A DNA stretch of 13,508 bases from an uncultured Variovorax sp. (GTDB taxonomy: Bacteria > Pseudomonadota > Gammaproteobacteria > Burkholderiales > Burkholderiaceae). The stretch spans positions 1-13,508 of the forward strand of contig CAMLCW010000106.1 of NCBI GenBank assembly GCA_946478645.1. The letters are read 5' to 3'. The notes under the pieces are model-generated. The model saw only the letters and a list, made by a program, of their open reading frames with translations, ran no database searches and was not told the origin of the DNA. Shown here piece after piece: positions 1 through 6,483 of this stretch; within the stretch, counting starts at the first letter, position 1; every line of letters starts with the position of its first letter. The translations under genes were made by a program, and so were the position numbers.

Positions 1-213
1 GCTTTCGTGCCGGTGCACGGGCTGCTGTACCTGCGGTGCCTCTACGAACCCCGCGCCTTCGACCTGCTGCAGCTCTGGGGGCGAACCCGCTGCCCGGCAT
101 GGCTCGCAGGCAATCTGCGCCATTGGCGGGCCAGCTGCTACAGCCCGCTGGTGCTCGACCTGCCTGACGCGCAGGGCCGCCGACGCCATTCGCCGGCCGA
201 CATCCGGATCTAG
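1..213 (+). CDS. virB3: VirB3 family T4SS inner-membrane protein (C-terminal part, 5' end outside window)
   Basis: An open frame enters from the left edge and stops at TAG 211-213. The visible 70 residues begin AFVPVHGLLYLRCLYEPRAF and continue DLLQLWGRTR. This resembles the second half of VirB3/TrbD, in which a hydrophobic stretch is followed by an R/D-P-R-x-F-D-L-L-x-L element. The end contains W-R-A-S-C-Y-S-P, similar to the W-G-x-x-S-Y-S-P tail of many VirB3 proteins. VirB3 is a small (about 100 residue) inner-membrane protein that works with VirB4 in pilus assembly. The frame is open up to base 1, so the internal ATG/GTG codons are not likely starts. The stop lies 12 bases before virB4, matching the canonical order. 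The family call rests on a short sequence plus position. Confidence 0.75.
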   Translation, partial: AFVPVHGLLYLRCLYEPRAFDLLQLWGRTRCPAWLAGNLRHWRASCYSPLVLDLPDAQGRRRHSPADIRI

Positions 214-225
214 CTGGAGAGCGCC

Positions 226-2745
226 ATGCCCCCGCTGCTCAGGAAACAACGCCTGCTCCGACGCGAGGCGAGCGCTGCATCCATGATCCCCCTGCTCGCC
301 CATCTCGACACGCATGTGGCGAAGACCCGTGCGGGCGACTACGTACAAACGCTGCGCCTGGGGGGCGTGAGCTTCGAATGCGCCGACGACGAGGATCTCA
401 ACGGCTGGCACGAACGCCTCAACATCCTGTGGCGCAACATCGCCTCGCCCAACCTGGCGCTCTGGACGCACGTGATCCGCCGGCGCGAGACCGGGTATCC
501 GCTCGGGCGAACGCTTCCCGGCTTTGCCGCCGAGGTCGAGCATCGCTACCGCCGCAAGATCGCCGGCGAGCGCCTGATGGTCAACGAGCTGTACCTCTCG
601 CTCGTCTTCCGCCCCCAGCCCACGCGCATCGGACACGCGACCCTGCGGTTCCTCAAGAAGGCAGATCCCGACGCGGTGCGCGCCGAGCTCGCGGACTCGC
701 TCGAGGAATGCACGAAGAAGCGCCAGGAACTGGTGGCCGCGCTCGAGCGCTACGATCCGGAACCGCTCGGCATCTACCTGCGGCCCGGGCGCCACACGCG
801 CTGCTCGTCGCTGCTCGAGTTCCATGGACTGCTGGTCAACGGCGAATGGCAACGCATGCCCTTGCCGCGCGCACCGCTCGACGAGGTGCTCGCGACGACT
901 CGCCCGTTCTTCGGCAACGAGGCCATGGAGTACCGCAGCGGCACGCAGACGCGGGTGGGTGCCTTCCTCGGGATCAAGGAATATCCGACGCCGACCGCGC
1001 CGGGCATGTTTGCGGCGCTGCTCACCGCCCCGTTCGCCTTCGTCCTGACCCAGAGCTTTACCTTCCTCGGCAAGGCCACCGCCGCCGACATGATGGGCCG
1101 TCAGTGCAACCGCATGGCTGCCGCCGGCGACGTGGCCGTGTCGCAGGCGGAGGAGCTCAGGGAGGCGCTCGACGACCTGATGAGCAACCGCTTCGTCGTC
1201 GGGGACCACCATCTCACGCTGCAGGTCCTCGCCGACAGCGACGACGAAGCCGGCGACGCGAACGGCCGCGCGCGGCTGAAGCAGCTCAATGACCATGTCG
1301 CGCGTGCGCGCTACCTGCTCGGCGACACCGGCATGGTAGTGGCGCGCGAGGACCTTGCGCTCGAGGCTGCATTCTGGGCGCAGCTTCCCGGCAACTTCGC
1401 GTACCGAACGCGCAAGGCCCCGGTCACGAGCCGCAATTTCGCGGCGATGTCGCCGTTCCACAACTATTCGACCGGACGTGCGGCCGGCAACTACTGGGGC
1501 GAGGCGCTCGCGATGCTCGTCACCCGGGCCGGCTCCCCGTACTACTTCTCGCTCCATGCGAGCGACCCGCGGCGCGCCGATGGCGGCAGCCGGCGCGACG
1601 TCGGTCACGTCACGGGCGTGGGCCCCGTCGGCACGGGCAAGACCACGCTGCTCGGCTTCTTCCTGGTGTCGATCCACAACCGCTTCGATGCGACGCAGGT
1701 CGTCTTCGACAAGGACGAGGGGCTGCACATCCTCGTGCGGGCGCTCGGCGGAAAGTACCTGCCGCTGAAGAACGGGGTGCCGACCGGCTGCAACCCGCTG
1801 CAGCTCGACGCCGGTGTGGCCGACAACGTCGAGTTCATGCGGCAGTGGCTGCGTCGTCTCGTGCTGCGCTCACCGCAGGACATGCTCAGCGCCCGGCAGG
1901 AGGACGATCTCGACCAGGCGCTGCGCGGCACGCTGCGGCTGGAAGCCCGGTTCCGCCGGCTGTCGCGGCTGGCCTCGTTCCTGGACGTGACGGATTCCGA
2001 GGGAATGCACGCGCGGCTGCGCAAATGGTGTGCTGCGGAGGCAGGCGAGTATGCGTGGGTGTTCGACAACGAGCACGACGAGGTGGCGCCGATGCTCGGG
2101 GGACATTCGCTGGTGGGATTCGATGTGACCGACTTTCTCGACAACGAGGCGACGCGCGCGCCGCTCACGATGTATCTGTTCCATCTCGTCAATCGCATGG
2201 TCGACGGCCGGCCCCTCGTGTGCTGGATGGACGAGTTCGCGAAGCTGCTCGCTGATCCAGCCTTCGCGCACTTTGCGAAGAACGGGCTCGAGACCTGGCG
2301 CAAGAGGAACGCGAACATCGTTACCTTCACGCAGAGCACGAGCCACGTGCTCGATTCCGGCATCGCGCGTGCAATCGTCGAGCAGACACCGACCAAGATC
2401 CTGTTTCCGAACCCCGAGGCAGATCACCGCGAATACACGGAGGGCTTCAACCTCACGGAGCGGGAGTTCGCGCTTCTCAAGGACGAGCTCGAGCCGGGCT
2501 CCCGGCAGTTCCTGATCAAGCAAGGCCACGCGAGCGTGGTAGCGCAGCTCGACCTGCATGGCTTTGACGACCTTCTGCATGTGATGTCGGGGCGCACGGC
2601 AAACGTGCGGCTCATGCACGAGCTCATCGAACGGCACGGGCACCGCCCCGAGCAGTGGCTGCCGCACTTCCGCGCCGCGGTGGCCCGCCCCGCCTCTGCG
2701 ACCTCGCCCTCGTTGAAAGGAGATCCTCCATGCGCATACCCCTGA
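226..2745 (+). CDS. virB4: VirB4 family T4SS ATPase
   Basis: This is an 839-residue CagE/TrbE/VirB4 ATPase, about the usual length (780-840). It energises pilus biogenesis and substrate transfer at the inner membrane. The start at ATG 226 has a GGAG site at 216-219 with a 6-base spacer. The N-terminal half carries the VirB4-type region, including a Y-R-T-R element and a following S-R-N-F-A-A-M-S-P-F-H-N motif near residues 390-415. Walker A is G-P-V-G-T-G-K-T at residues 466-473 (Lys472). Walker B is C-W-M-D-E-F at 666-671 (Asp669, Glu670). Downstream come T-F-T-Q-S and E-Q-T-P-T-K-I-L-F-P-N-P, both characteristic of VirB4. All nucleotide-binding residues are present, so the gene looks intact. 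Its 3' end overlaps virB5 by 16 bases. Confidence 0.97.
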   Translation: MPPLLRKQRLLRREASAASMIPLLAHLDTHVAKTRAGDYVQTLRLGGVSFECADDEDLNGWHERLNILWRNIASPNLALWTHVIRRRETGYPLGRTLPGFAAEVEHRYRRKIAGERLMVNELYLSLVFRPQPTRIGHATLRFLKKADPDAVRAELADSLEECTKKRQELVAALERYDPEPLGIYLRPGRHTRCSSLLEFHGLLVNGEWQRMPLPRAPLDEVLATTRPFFGNEAMEYRSGTQTRVGAFLGIKEYPTPTAPGMFAALLTAPFAFVLTQSFTFLGKATAADMMGRQCNRMAAAGDVAVSQAEELREALDDLMSNRFVVGDHHLTLQVLADSDDEAGDANGRARLKQLNDHVARARYLLGDTGMVVAREDLALEAAFWAQLPGNFAYRTRKAPVTSRNFAAMSPFHNYSTGRAAGNYWGEALAMLVTRAGSPYYFSLHASDPRRADGGSRRDVGHVTGVGPVGTGKTTLLGFFLVSIHNRFDATQVVFDKDEGLHILVRALGGKYLPLKNGVPTGCNPLQLDAGVADNVEFMRQWLRRLVLRSPQDMLSARQEDDLDQALRGTLRLEARFRRLSRLASFLDVTDSEGMHARLRKWCAAEAGEYAWVFDNEHDEVAPMLGGHSLVGFDVTDFLDNEATRAPLTMYLFHLVNRMVDGRPLVCWMDEFAKLLADPAFAHFAKNGLETWRKRNANIVTFTQSTSHVLDSGIARAIVEQTPTKILFPNPEADHREYTEGFNLTEREFALLKDELEPGSRQFLIKQGHASVVAQLDLHGFDDLLHVMSGRTANVRLMHELIERHGHRPEQWLPHFRAAVARPASATSPSLKGDPPCAYP
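2716..2722 (+). promoter_or_regulatory. Strong ribosome binding site of virB5
   Basis: AAAGGAG lies inside the 3' end of virB4, seven bases before ATG 2730. It decides the virB5 start: the same frame is open further upstream (ATG at 2655), but only the 2730 start has a Shine-Dalgarno site and yields a signal peptide. Confidence 0.85.
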
Positions 2746-3464
2746 TCGGTTTCTTGCTCGCCGCCGCGGCGGCCCTCGCACCGCTGCAAACGCGCGCCGG
2801 CATGCCCGTGATCGACTTCGCCGCGGTGGCGAGCCTCGCGCAGCAACTCATGGCCTGGCAGCAGCAGCTCTCGGGCATGCAGAAGCAGTACGAGCAGCTG
2901 CAGCAGTCGAAGGATCAGTTGACGCAGACCTACCAGGCGATGACCGGGGCTCGCGGCATGGAGCAGCTGCTGGCGACGCCGGCGTCGGCGCGCAACTACC
3001 TGCCGTCGAGCCACGGCGAGCTGATGAGCGCGCTCAGTGGAACCCCGGGGAGCTACGCGGGCATCGCGGACCAGGTTGAAGCGATCATGAAGGCCAACAG
3101 CATCCTGTCGGACCCTCAGATGCAGGCGCTGAGTCCCGAGATGCGCCAGGTCGTGGAACAGGGACGCCACGCCACGGCGATGTTCGGCGGGATGACACGC
3201 GCCGCGTACCAGAACACCAGCGAGCGGTTCGCGGCACTCCAGCAACTGATCCAGCATATCGGCAGTGCCCACGATCCCAAGGCGATAGCGGACCTCCAGG
3301 CCCGCATCCAGTCCGAGCAGGCCATGCTCACGAACGAGCAGACGAAACTGCAGGGCCTCTACGAGATGGCCCGGTCCGAGGAGGCCATGCGCCGCCAACG
3401 GCTGCGGGAACGTGCGGCCGCCGACATCGGCTCGGTGAAAACGCTTCCGGTCGTCCTCTACTGA
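2730..3464 (+). CDS. virB5: VirB5/TrbJ-like periplasmic T4SS protein (minor pilus-tip component)
   Basis: This 244-residue exported protein begins M-R-I-P followed by a hydrophobic stretch (about residues 5-19), with a plausible signal-peptidase site after T-R-A (A23/G24). The mature protein starts G-M-P-V-I-D-F-A-A-V-A, a typical VirB5/TrbJ opening. A Gln-rich helical, probably coiled-coil, stretch follows at about 33-65 (Q-Q-Q-L-S-G-M-Q-K-Q-Y). A second charged helix near 190-225 is again typical of the helical VirB5 bundle. VirB5 proteins sit at the pilus tip and are thought to help with recipient contact. Placement between virB4 and virB6 fits. TrbJ and VirB5 are hard to separate by eye, so the family rather than the exact subfamily is claimed. 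Confidence 0.88.
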   Translation: MRIPLIGFLLAAAAALAPLQTRAGMPVIDFAAVASLAQQLMAWQQQLSGMQKQYEQLQQSKDQLTQTYQAMTGARGMEQLLATPASARNYLPSSHGELMSALSGTPGSYAGIADQVEAIMKANSILSDPQMQALSPEMRQVVEQGRHATAMFGGMTRAAYQNTSERFAALQQLIQHIGSAHDPKAIADLQARIQSEQAMLTNEQTKLQGLYEMARSEEAMRRQRLRERAAADIGSVKTLPVVLY

Positions 3465-3479
3465 ACCGGGAGGACGGAG

Positions 3480-3719
3480 ATGATGTCGAAAACCGCATGG
3501 ATCCTCGCGGCGGTGGTTGCCCTCGCGGGGACCGGCGTCGCCTACGTCGCGCTGCAGTACCGATTCAGTGGGGGTTCGAGTGCCAGCGAGCCCGTCCCTT
3601 CAGTCGCAGTGCCACCCTCGGAGGCGCGCGTCAATGAGTTGTCGCGCAGGCGGTTGGAGGGGGTTGGCGACATCCGAGATCTGAAGCCTGTGCCGCTTCC
3701 GCCGGGCGGCGCGAAGTAG
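3480..3719 (+). CDS. Small single-pass membrane protein in the eex/trbK position, function unknown
   Basis: This 79-residue protein starts at ATG 3480, or at the adjacent ATG 3483; GGGAGG at 3468-3473 favours 3480. It has one hydrophobic segment at about residues 7-26 (A-W-I-L-A-A-V-V-A-L-A), then a Ser/Pro-rich linker. The short C-terminal part contains S-R-R-R-L-E-G-V-G-D-I-R-D and a P-V-P-L-P-P-G-G tail. There is no cysteine, so it is neither a lipoprotein nor VirB7. In related operons this slot between virB5/trbJ and virB6/trbL often holds an entry-exclusion protein (EexN, TrbK), but those are usually lipoproteins or have conserved cysteines, which are absent here. Membrane anchoring with the tail outside the cytoplasm is inferred. 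I do not recognise the family; an exclusion or assembly-accessory role is only a positional guess. It lies 15 bases after virB5 and 11 before virB6. Confidence 0.8.
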   Translation: MMSKTAWILAAVVALAGTGVAYVALQYRFSGGSSASEPVPSVAVPPSEARVNELSRRRLEGVGDIRDLKPVPLPPGGAK

Positions 3720-3730
3720 CGGGAGCGACC

Positions 3731-4801
3731 ATGGGGTTCTTTGCGCAGTTCTTCGCCTGGCTCAATGCGCAGGTCGCGGACTACATCGGCACCAACACCG
3801 CACGCGTGGCCGCCGCGCTCGAGCCCGCTGCGGTCACCCTTGCCACGATCCACGTCATGATCTGGGGCTTCCTGAGCCTTTCGGGCCGCATCCAGGAGCC
3901 GGTCTGGGAGGGCGTCCGGCGGATCCTGCTGATCGCCCTCGTGCTCGGCGTCGGCCTGCGGCTCTGGGCCTACAACGACGTGATCACGAACACGTTCTAC
4001 ACCGCCCCCGACCAGCTCGCGGCCGCGGTGATCGGGGCGCCGAGCGTGGTCAGCGTCGTCGATCAGGTATGGCTGGACGGCAGCATGGTGGCGCAGAACC
4101 TGCTCAACAAGGGCAGCATCCTCGACGGCGACTTCGCGTACTACGGCGCTGGCTTCCTCGTCTACCTGCTCGTCGGCCTTGCCGTGGTGGTCACGGCCTT
4201 CATGCTGGCCTTGGCCAAGGTCGCACTCGCAGTGCTGCTCGCGCTCGGGCCGCTCTTCATCGCGATGCTGTTCTTCGACGCGACCAAGCGGTTTTTCGAA
4301 TCCTGGGTGGCGCAGCTCGCGAACTATGCACTGGTCGGCGTCCTGACCCTGTTCACGGCGGCGCTGCTGCTTTCCGTTCTCAAGGCATACGCCGCAGCCG
4401 CATCGGCGGCGGGCAGCGGCATCACCATCGCCGAAAGCACGCGCGTTTGCATGACCGCAGCGCTGGTCTTCCTCGTCATGCGGCAGGTCATGCCGATCGC
4501 GGCGGGGCTGGCGAGCGGCGTCGGACTCAGCACCTATGGTGTGGTGAGCGGTGCCATCCGATGGGGGATGGGCACCGCGGGGCGGTCCACGCATGAGTTC
4601 GGCCGCGGCCTGCTCGACGGCATGCGCGGGCAGCCCGGCGGGCGGTGGGACTCGCTGCGGCGGCTCGCCGGCCGCCGGGTGGGCGCCGGCGTGGCCGGCG
4701 GCTGGCAGCAGGTTGCCGGGCTGCGCCGCGGCGGCGCGGTCGTACCGCGTTCGCAGGTGATGCCGGGCGCGGGTTCGACAGTTGAAGGGAGGTCATCGTG
4801 A
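3731..4801 (+). CDS. virB6: VirB6/TrbL family polytopic inner-membrane channel protein
   Basis: This 356-residue protein has about six hydrophobic segments, near residues 30-52, 58-78, 138-160, 160-182, 195-220 and 236-262. VirB6 is the polytopic inner-membrane component that contacts DNA during transfer. The signature is F-F-E-S-W-V-A-Q-L-A-N-Y, with Trp192 matching the conserved VirB6 tryptophan. The last 90 residues or so are hydrophilic and rich in Arg and Gly (G-R-S-T-H-E-F-G-R-G, then repeated G-R-R and A-G-x-R motifs), probably a cytoplasmic tail. ATG 3731 has GGGAG at 3721-3725. The TGA stop shares bases with the GTG start of virB7 (GTGA overlap), suggesting coupled translation. Confidence 0.93.
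   Translation: MGFFAQFFAWLNAQVADYIGTNTARVAAALEPAAVTLATIHVMIWGFLSLSGRIQEPVWEGVRRILLIALVLGVGLRLWAYNDVITNTFYTAPDQLAAAVIGAPSVVSVVDQVWLDGSMVAQNLLNKGSILDGDFAYYGAGFLVYLLVGLAVVVTAFMLALAKVALAVLLALGPLFIAMLFFDATKRFFESWVAQLANYALVGVLTLFTAALLLSVLKAYAAAASAAGSGITIAESTRVCMTAALVFLVMRQVMPIAAGLASGVGLSTYGVVSGAIRWGMGTAGRSTHEFGRGLLDGMRGQPGGRWDSLRRLAGRRVGAGVAGGWQQVAGLRRGGAVVPRSQVMPGAGSTVEGRSS
4785..4792 (+). promoter_or_regulatory. Ribosome binding site of virB7
   Basis: AAGGGAGG lies inside the end of virB6, five bases before the GTG at 4798. It is one of the best Shine-Dalgarno matches in the operon and supports the unusual GTG start of the short lipoprotein gene. Confidence 0.85.
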
Positions 4802-4950
4802 AGCAGCTTGCCGTGCTCCTCGGCCTCGGCCTGCTGCTGGGCTGCGGGACGCGCGCACCGCAGCCACCCGACTGCGAGGGAGCCTTGACCCCCATCAACG
4901 CGCCTGCGGGCGCGACGGAGCTGGACCATGAACCGCGACCCGGGTCTTGA
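4798..4950 (+). CDS. virB7: VirB7 outer-membrane lipoprotein (50 residues, GTG start)
   Basis: This very short gene is nested between virB6 (4-base overlap) and virB8 (23-base overlap). It reads M-K-Q-L-A-V-L-L-G-L-G-L-L-L-G-C, a short lipoprotein signal with lipobox L-L-G-C and Cys16 as the predicted lipidated residue. The mature part contains D-C-E-G-A-L-T-P-I-N. This matches the C-x-G-x4-P-x-N pattern of Agrobacterium VirB7 (C-K-G-P-I-F-P-L-N, same order and similar spacing). VirB7 anchors the VirB7-VirB9-VirB10 core complex to the outer membrane. In Agrobacterium a second VirB7 cysteine forms a disulfide with VirB9, and Cys26 is the obvious counterpart here. The protein lacks the extra C-terminal N0 domain of the bacteria-killing Xanthomonas-type systems, which fits a conjugation system. 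Lipobox, motif, RBS and synteny agree. Confidence 0.92.
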   Translation: MKQLAVLLGLGLLLGCGTRAPQPPDCEGALTPINAPAGATELDHEPRPGS

Positions 4951-5650
4951 GCGGTACTTGTTCGAGGCAAGAAGCTGGGAGGCGGACCGCGCCCGTCAGG
5001 CACTGCGCGCGTCGCGGCTCGCATGGGCCGTGGCAGGGGCGGCCTGTGTGGTTGCCACGCTGTCCGTTGCAGCGGTGGCCGGGCTCACGCCACTGAAGCA
5101 GCCCGTTCCAGTCGTGATCCGGGTGGACAGCAGCAGCGGTATCGTGGACGTGGTGCCGACGTACGAGGGAACCACCGACATCGAGGAGGTGGTCACGCGC
5201 AACCTGCTGTCGACATACGTGATCTCTCGCGAGCGCTACTTCTATGGCACGGCCGAGGCGGACTACGAACTGGTCGCGGCCGAGAACGCGCCGCGCCTCA
5301 ACCAGGAGTGGTCGGCGCTCTGGAATGCGAGCAACCCGCAGTCCCCCCTGAACCTGTTCAGGGACGGGACGACGGTGCGTGTGCAGGTGCGCTCGGTGAG
5401 CTTTCTTCGGCTCGGCAGCGGCAAGGACCGGCTCGCCCAGGTCCGCTTCAGCCGCTACACGCGCGCGGGCGGCACCGGCGAGGAAAAGGTGAGCCACTGG
5501 GTCTCGACGATCGAGTTCGCCTACGGCGCGCCTTCGAAGGACGACAAGATTCGTTCGCTGAACCCGCTCGGCTTCCGGGTCCTCGAATACCGCCGCGAAC
5601 CCGAGGTCGCAGCCGGCCCGTCGCCTTCGGCGAAGGCGGACGTGCGATGA
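4928..5650 (+). CDS. virB8: VirB8 family inner-membrane assembly factor
   Basis: This is a 240-residue bitopic protein of normal VirB8 length. A short cytoplasmic N-terminus (R-Y-L-F-E-A-R-S-W-E) is followed by a single transmembrane helix at about 31-53 and a periplasmic NTF2-like domain. Family features include E-V-V-T-R-N-L-L-S-T-Y-V near residues 84-98, R-E-R-Y-F-Y-G, and V-R-V-Q-V-R-S-V-S-F. The C-terminal N-P-L-G-F-x-V-x-E-Y element has Asn212 to Gly215 matching the NPxG motif used in VirB8 dimerisation. VirB8 nucleates assembly by contacting VirB6, VirB9 and VirB10. ATG 4928 lies within the end of virB7, with GGAG at 4917-4920. The stop overlaps the virB9 start (ATGA). Confidence 0.95.
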   Translation: MNRDPGLERYLFEARSWEADRARQALRASRLAWAVAGAACVVATLSVAAVAGLTPLKQPVPVVIRVDSSSGIVDVVPTYEGTTDIEEVVTRNLLSTYVISRERYFYGTAEADYELVAAENAPRLNQEWSALWNASNPQSPLNLFRDGTTVRVQVRSVSFLRLGSGKDRLAQVRFSRYTRAGGTGEEKVSHWVSTIEFAYGAPSKDDKIRSLNPLGFRVLEYRREPEVAAGPSPSAKADVR

Positions 5651-6483
5651 AGGTGGCAGCCGCTTCTCTCGTGGCGGGCGCGCTGCTCGCGGGGCCTGGG
5701 CATGAAGGCGCACACGGCGCCACCGTGCCGCCGGCCGGGCCGGTCGACCCGCGCGTGCGGGTGGTCGCCTACGACCCCGGCGACGTCGTGACCTTGCACG
5801 GGTACGTCGGCTACCAGATCCATCTGCAATGGGCAGAGGGCGAGGAGTTCGTGAACCTGGGCTCGGGCGACAACGGCGCGTTCGACGTGGGTTCGGAGCG
5901 CAACCACTTCTTCATCAAGCCGAAGGAGGCGCACGCATCGACGAACCTCACGGTGCTGACCAACCGCCGTGCGTACCACTTCGACTATGTGGTGTCGGCG
6001 CGCGCGCCAACGGGCGCGGCGGCCAAGCGCATGGGGTATTCCGCCCGCTTCAGCTCCCCGGCGGAGGCGGCGCGCGCGGGGGCCGCGGCACGGGAGCGCC
6101 TGGTGGTCGAGGTGCGGCTCCGGGCGGCGGCCGCCGCCCGGAGCCGCAACACCGACTACTGGTTCTGCGGCAGCGAGTCGCTGAGGCCGGCGGGCGCCTT
6201 CGACGACGGTGTGCAGACACGGCTGCGTTTCCCGCGCCATTCGGAACTCCCGGCGATCTTCATGCGCAACGACGACGGCAGCGAATCGCTGCTGAATCTC
6301 CATGTCGAGGACGACGAGGTGGTGGTCCATCGCGTCGCGCGCCGCTTCGTGCTGCGCCGCGGCGAACTCGCCGGCTGCGTCGTCAACCGGTCCTTCGTCC
6401 CGGGCGCCGCGCTGTCGCCGTCGAAGACCCATGCGCCCGGGGTGGAGCGTGCAACGACCGCGGCCGAAAGAGACGGACCATGA
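5647..6483 (+). CDS. virB9: VirB9 family core-complex protein
   Basis: This 278-residue periplasmic/outer-membrane protein starts at ATG 5647, inside the ATGA shared with virB8. The same frame is open far upstream through virB8, but only this start gives a signal peptide (M-K-V-A-A-A-S-L-V-A-G-A-L-L-A). The mature N-terminal domain has D-P-R-V-R-V-V-A-Y-D-P and F-F-I-K-P-K, then T-N-L-T-V-L-T-N-R-R-A-Y-H-F-D. The C-terminal CagX-type domain has F-D-D-G-V-Q-T-R-L-R-F-P, E-L-P-A-I-F, and R-R-G-E-L-A-G-C-V-V-N. VirB9 forms the outer-membrane core with VirB7 and VirB10. Cys174 (W-F-C-G) and Cys244 (A-G-C-V-V-N) are its only visible cysteines in the mature protein and are candidates for a disulfide with VirB7. 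An Ala/Arg-rich insert at about 135-165 separates the two domains. Confidence 0.95.
   Translation: MKVAAASLVAGALLAGPGHEGAHGATVPPAGPVDPRVRVVAYDPGDVVTLHGYVGYQIHLQWAEGEEFVNLGSGDNGAFDVGSERNHFFIKPKEAHASTNLTVLTNRRAYHFDYVVSARAPTGAAAKRMGYSARFSSPAEAARAGAAARERLVVEVRLRAAAAARSRNTDYWFCGSESLRPAGAFDDGVQTRLRFPRHSELPAIFMRNDDGSESLLNLHVEDDEVVVHRVARRFVLRRGELAGCVVNRSFVPGAALSPSKTHAPGVERATTAAERDGP

Noticed and set aside
3480..3719. Assigning the small protein between virB5 and virB6 as VirB7
   Set aside because: It has no cysteine and therefore no lipobox, and a proper VirB7 lies at 4798-4950.
5023..5646. Long upstream extension of virB9 in the same open frame through virB8
   Set aside because: The extension is an out-of-frame reading of virB8 and would bury the signal peptide that starts at ATG 5647.
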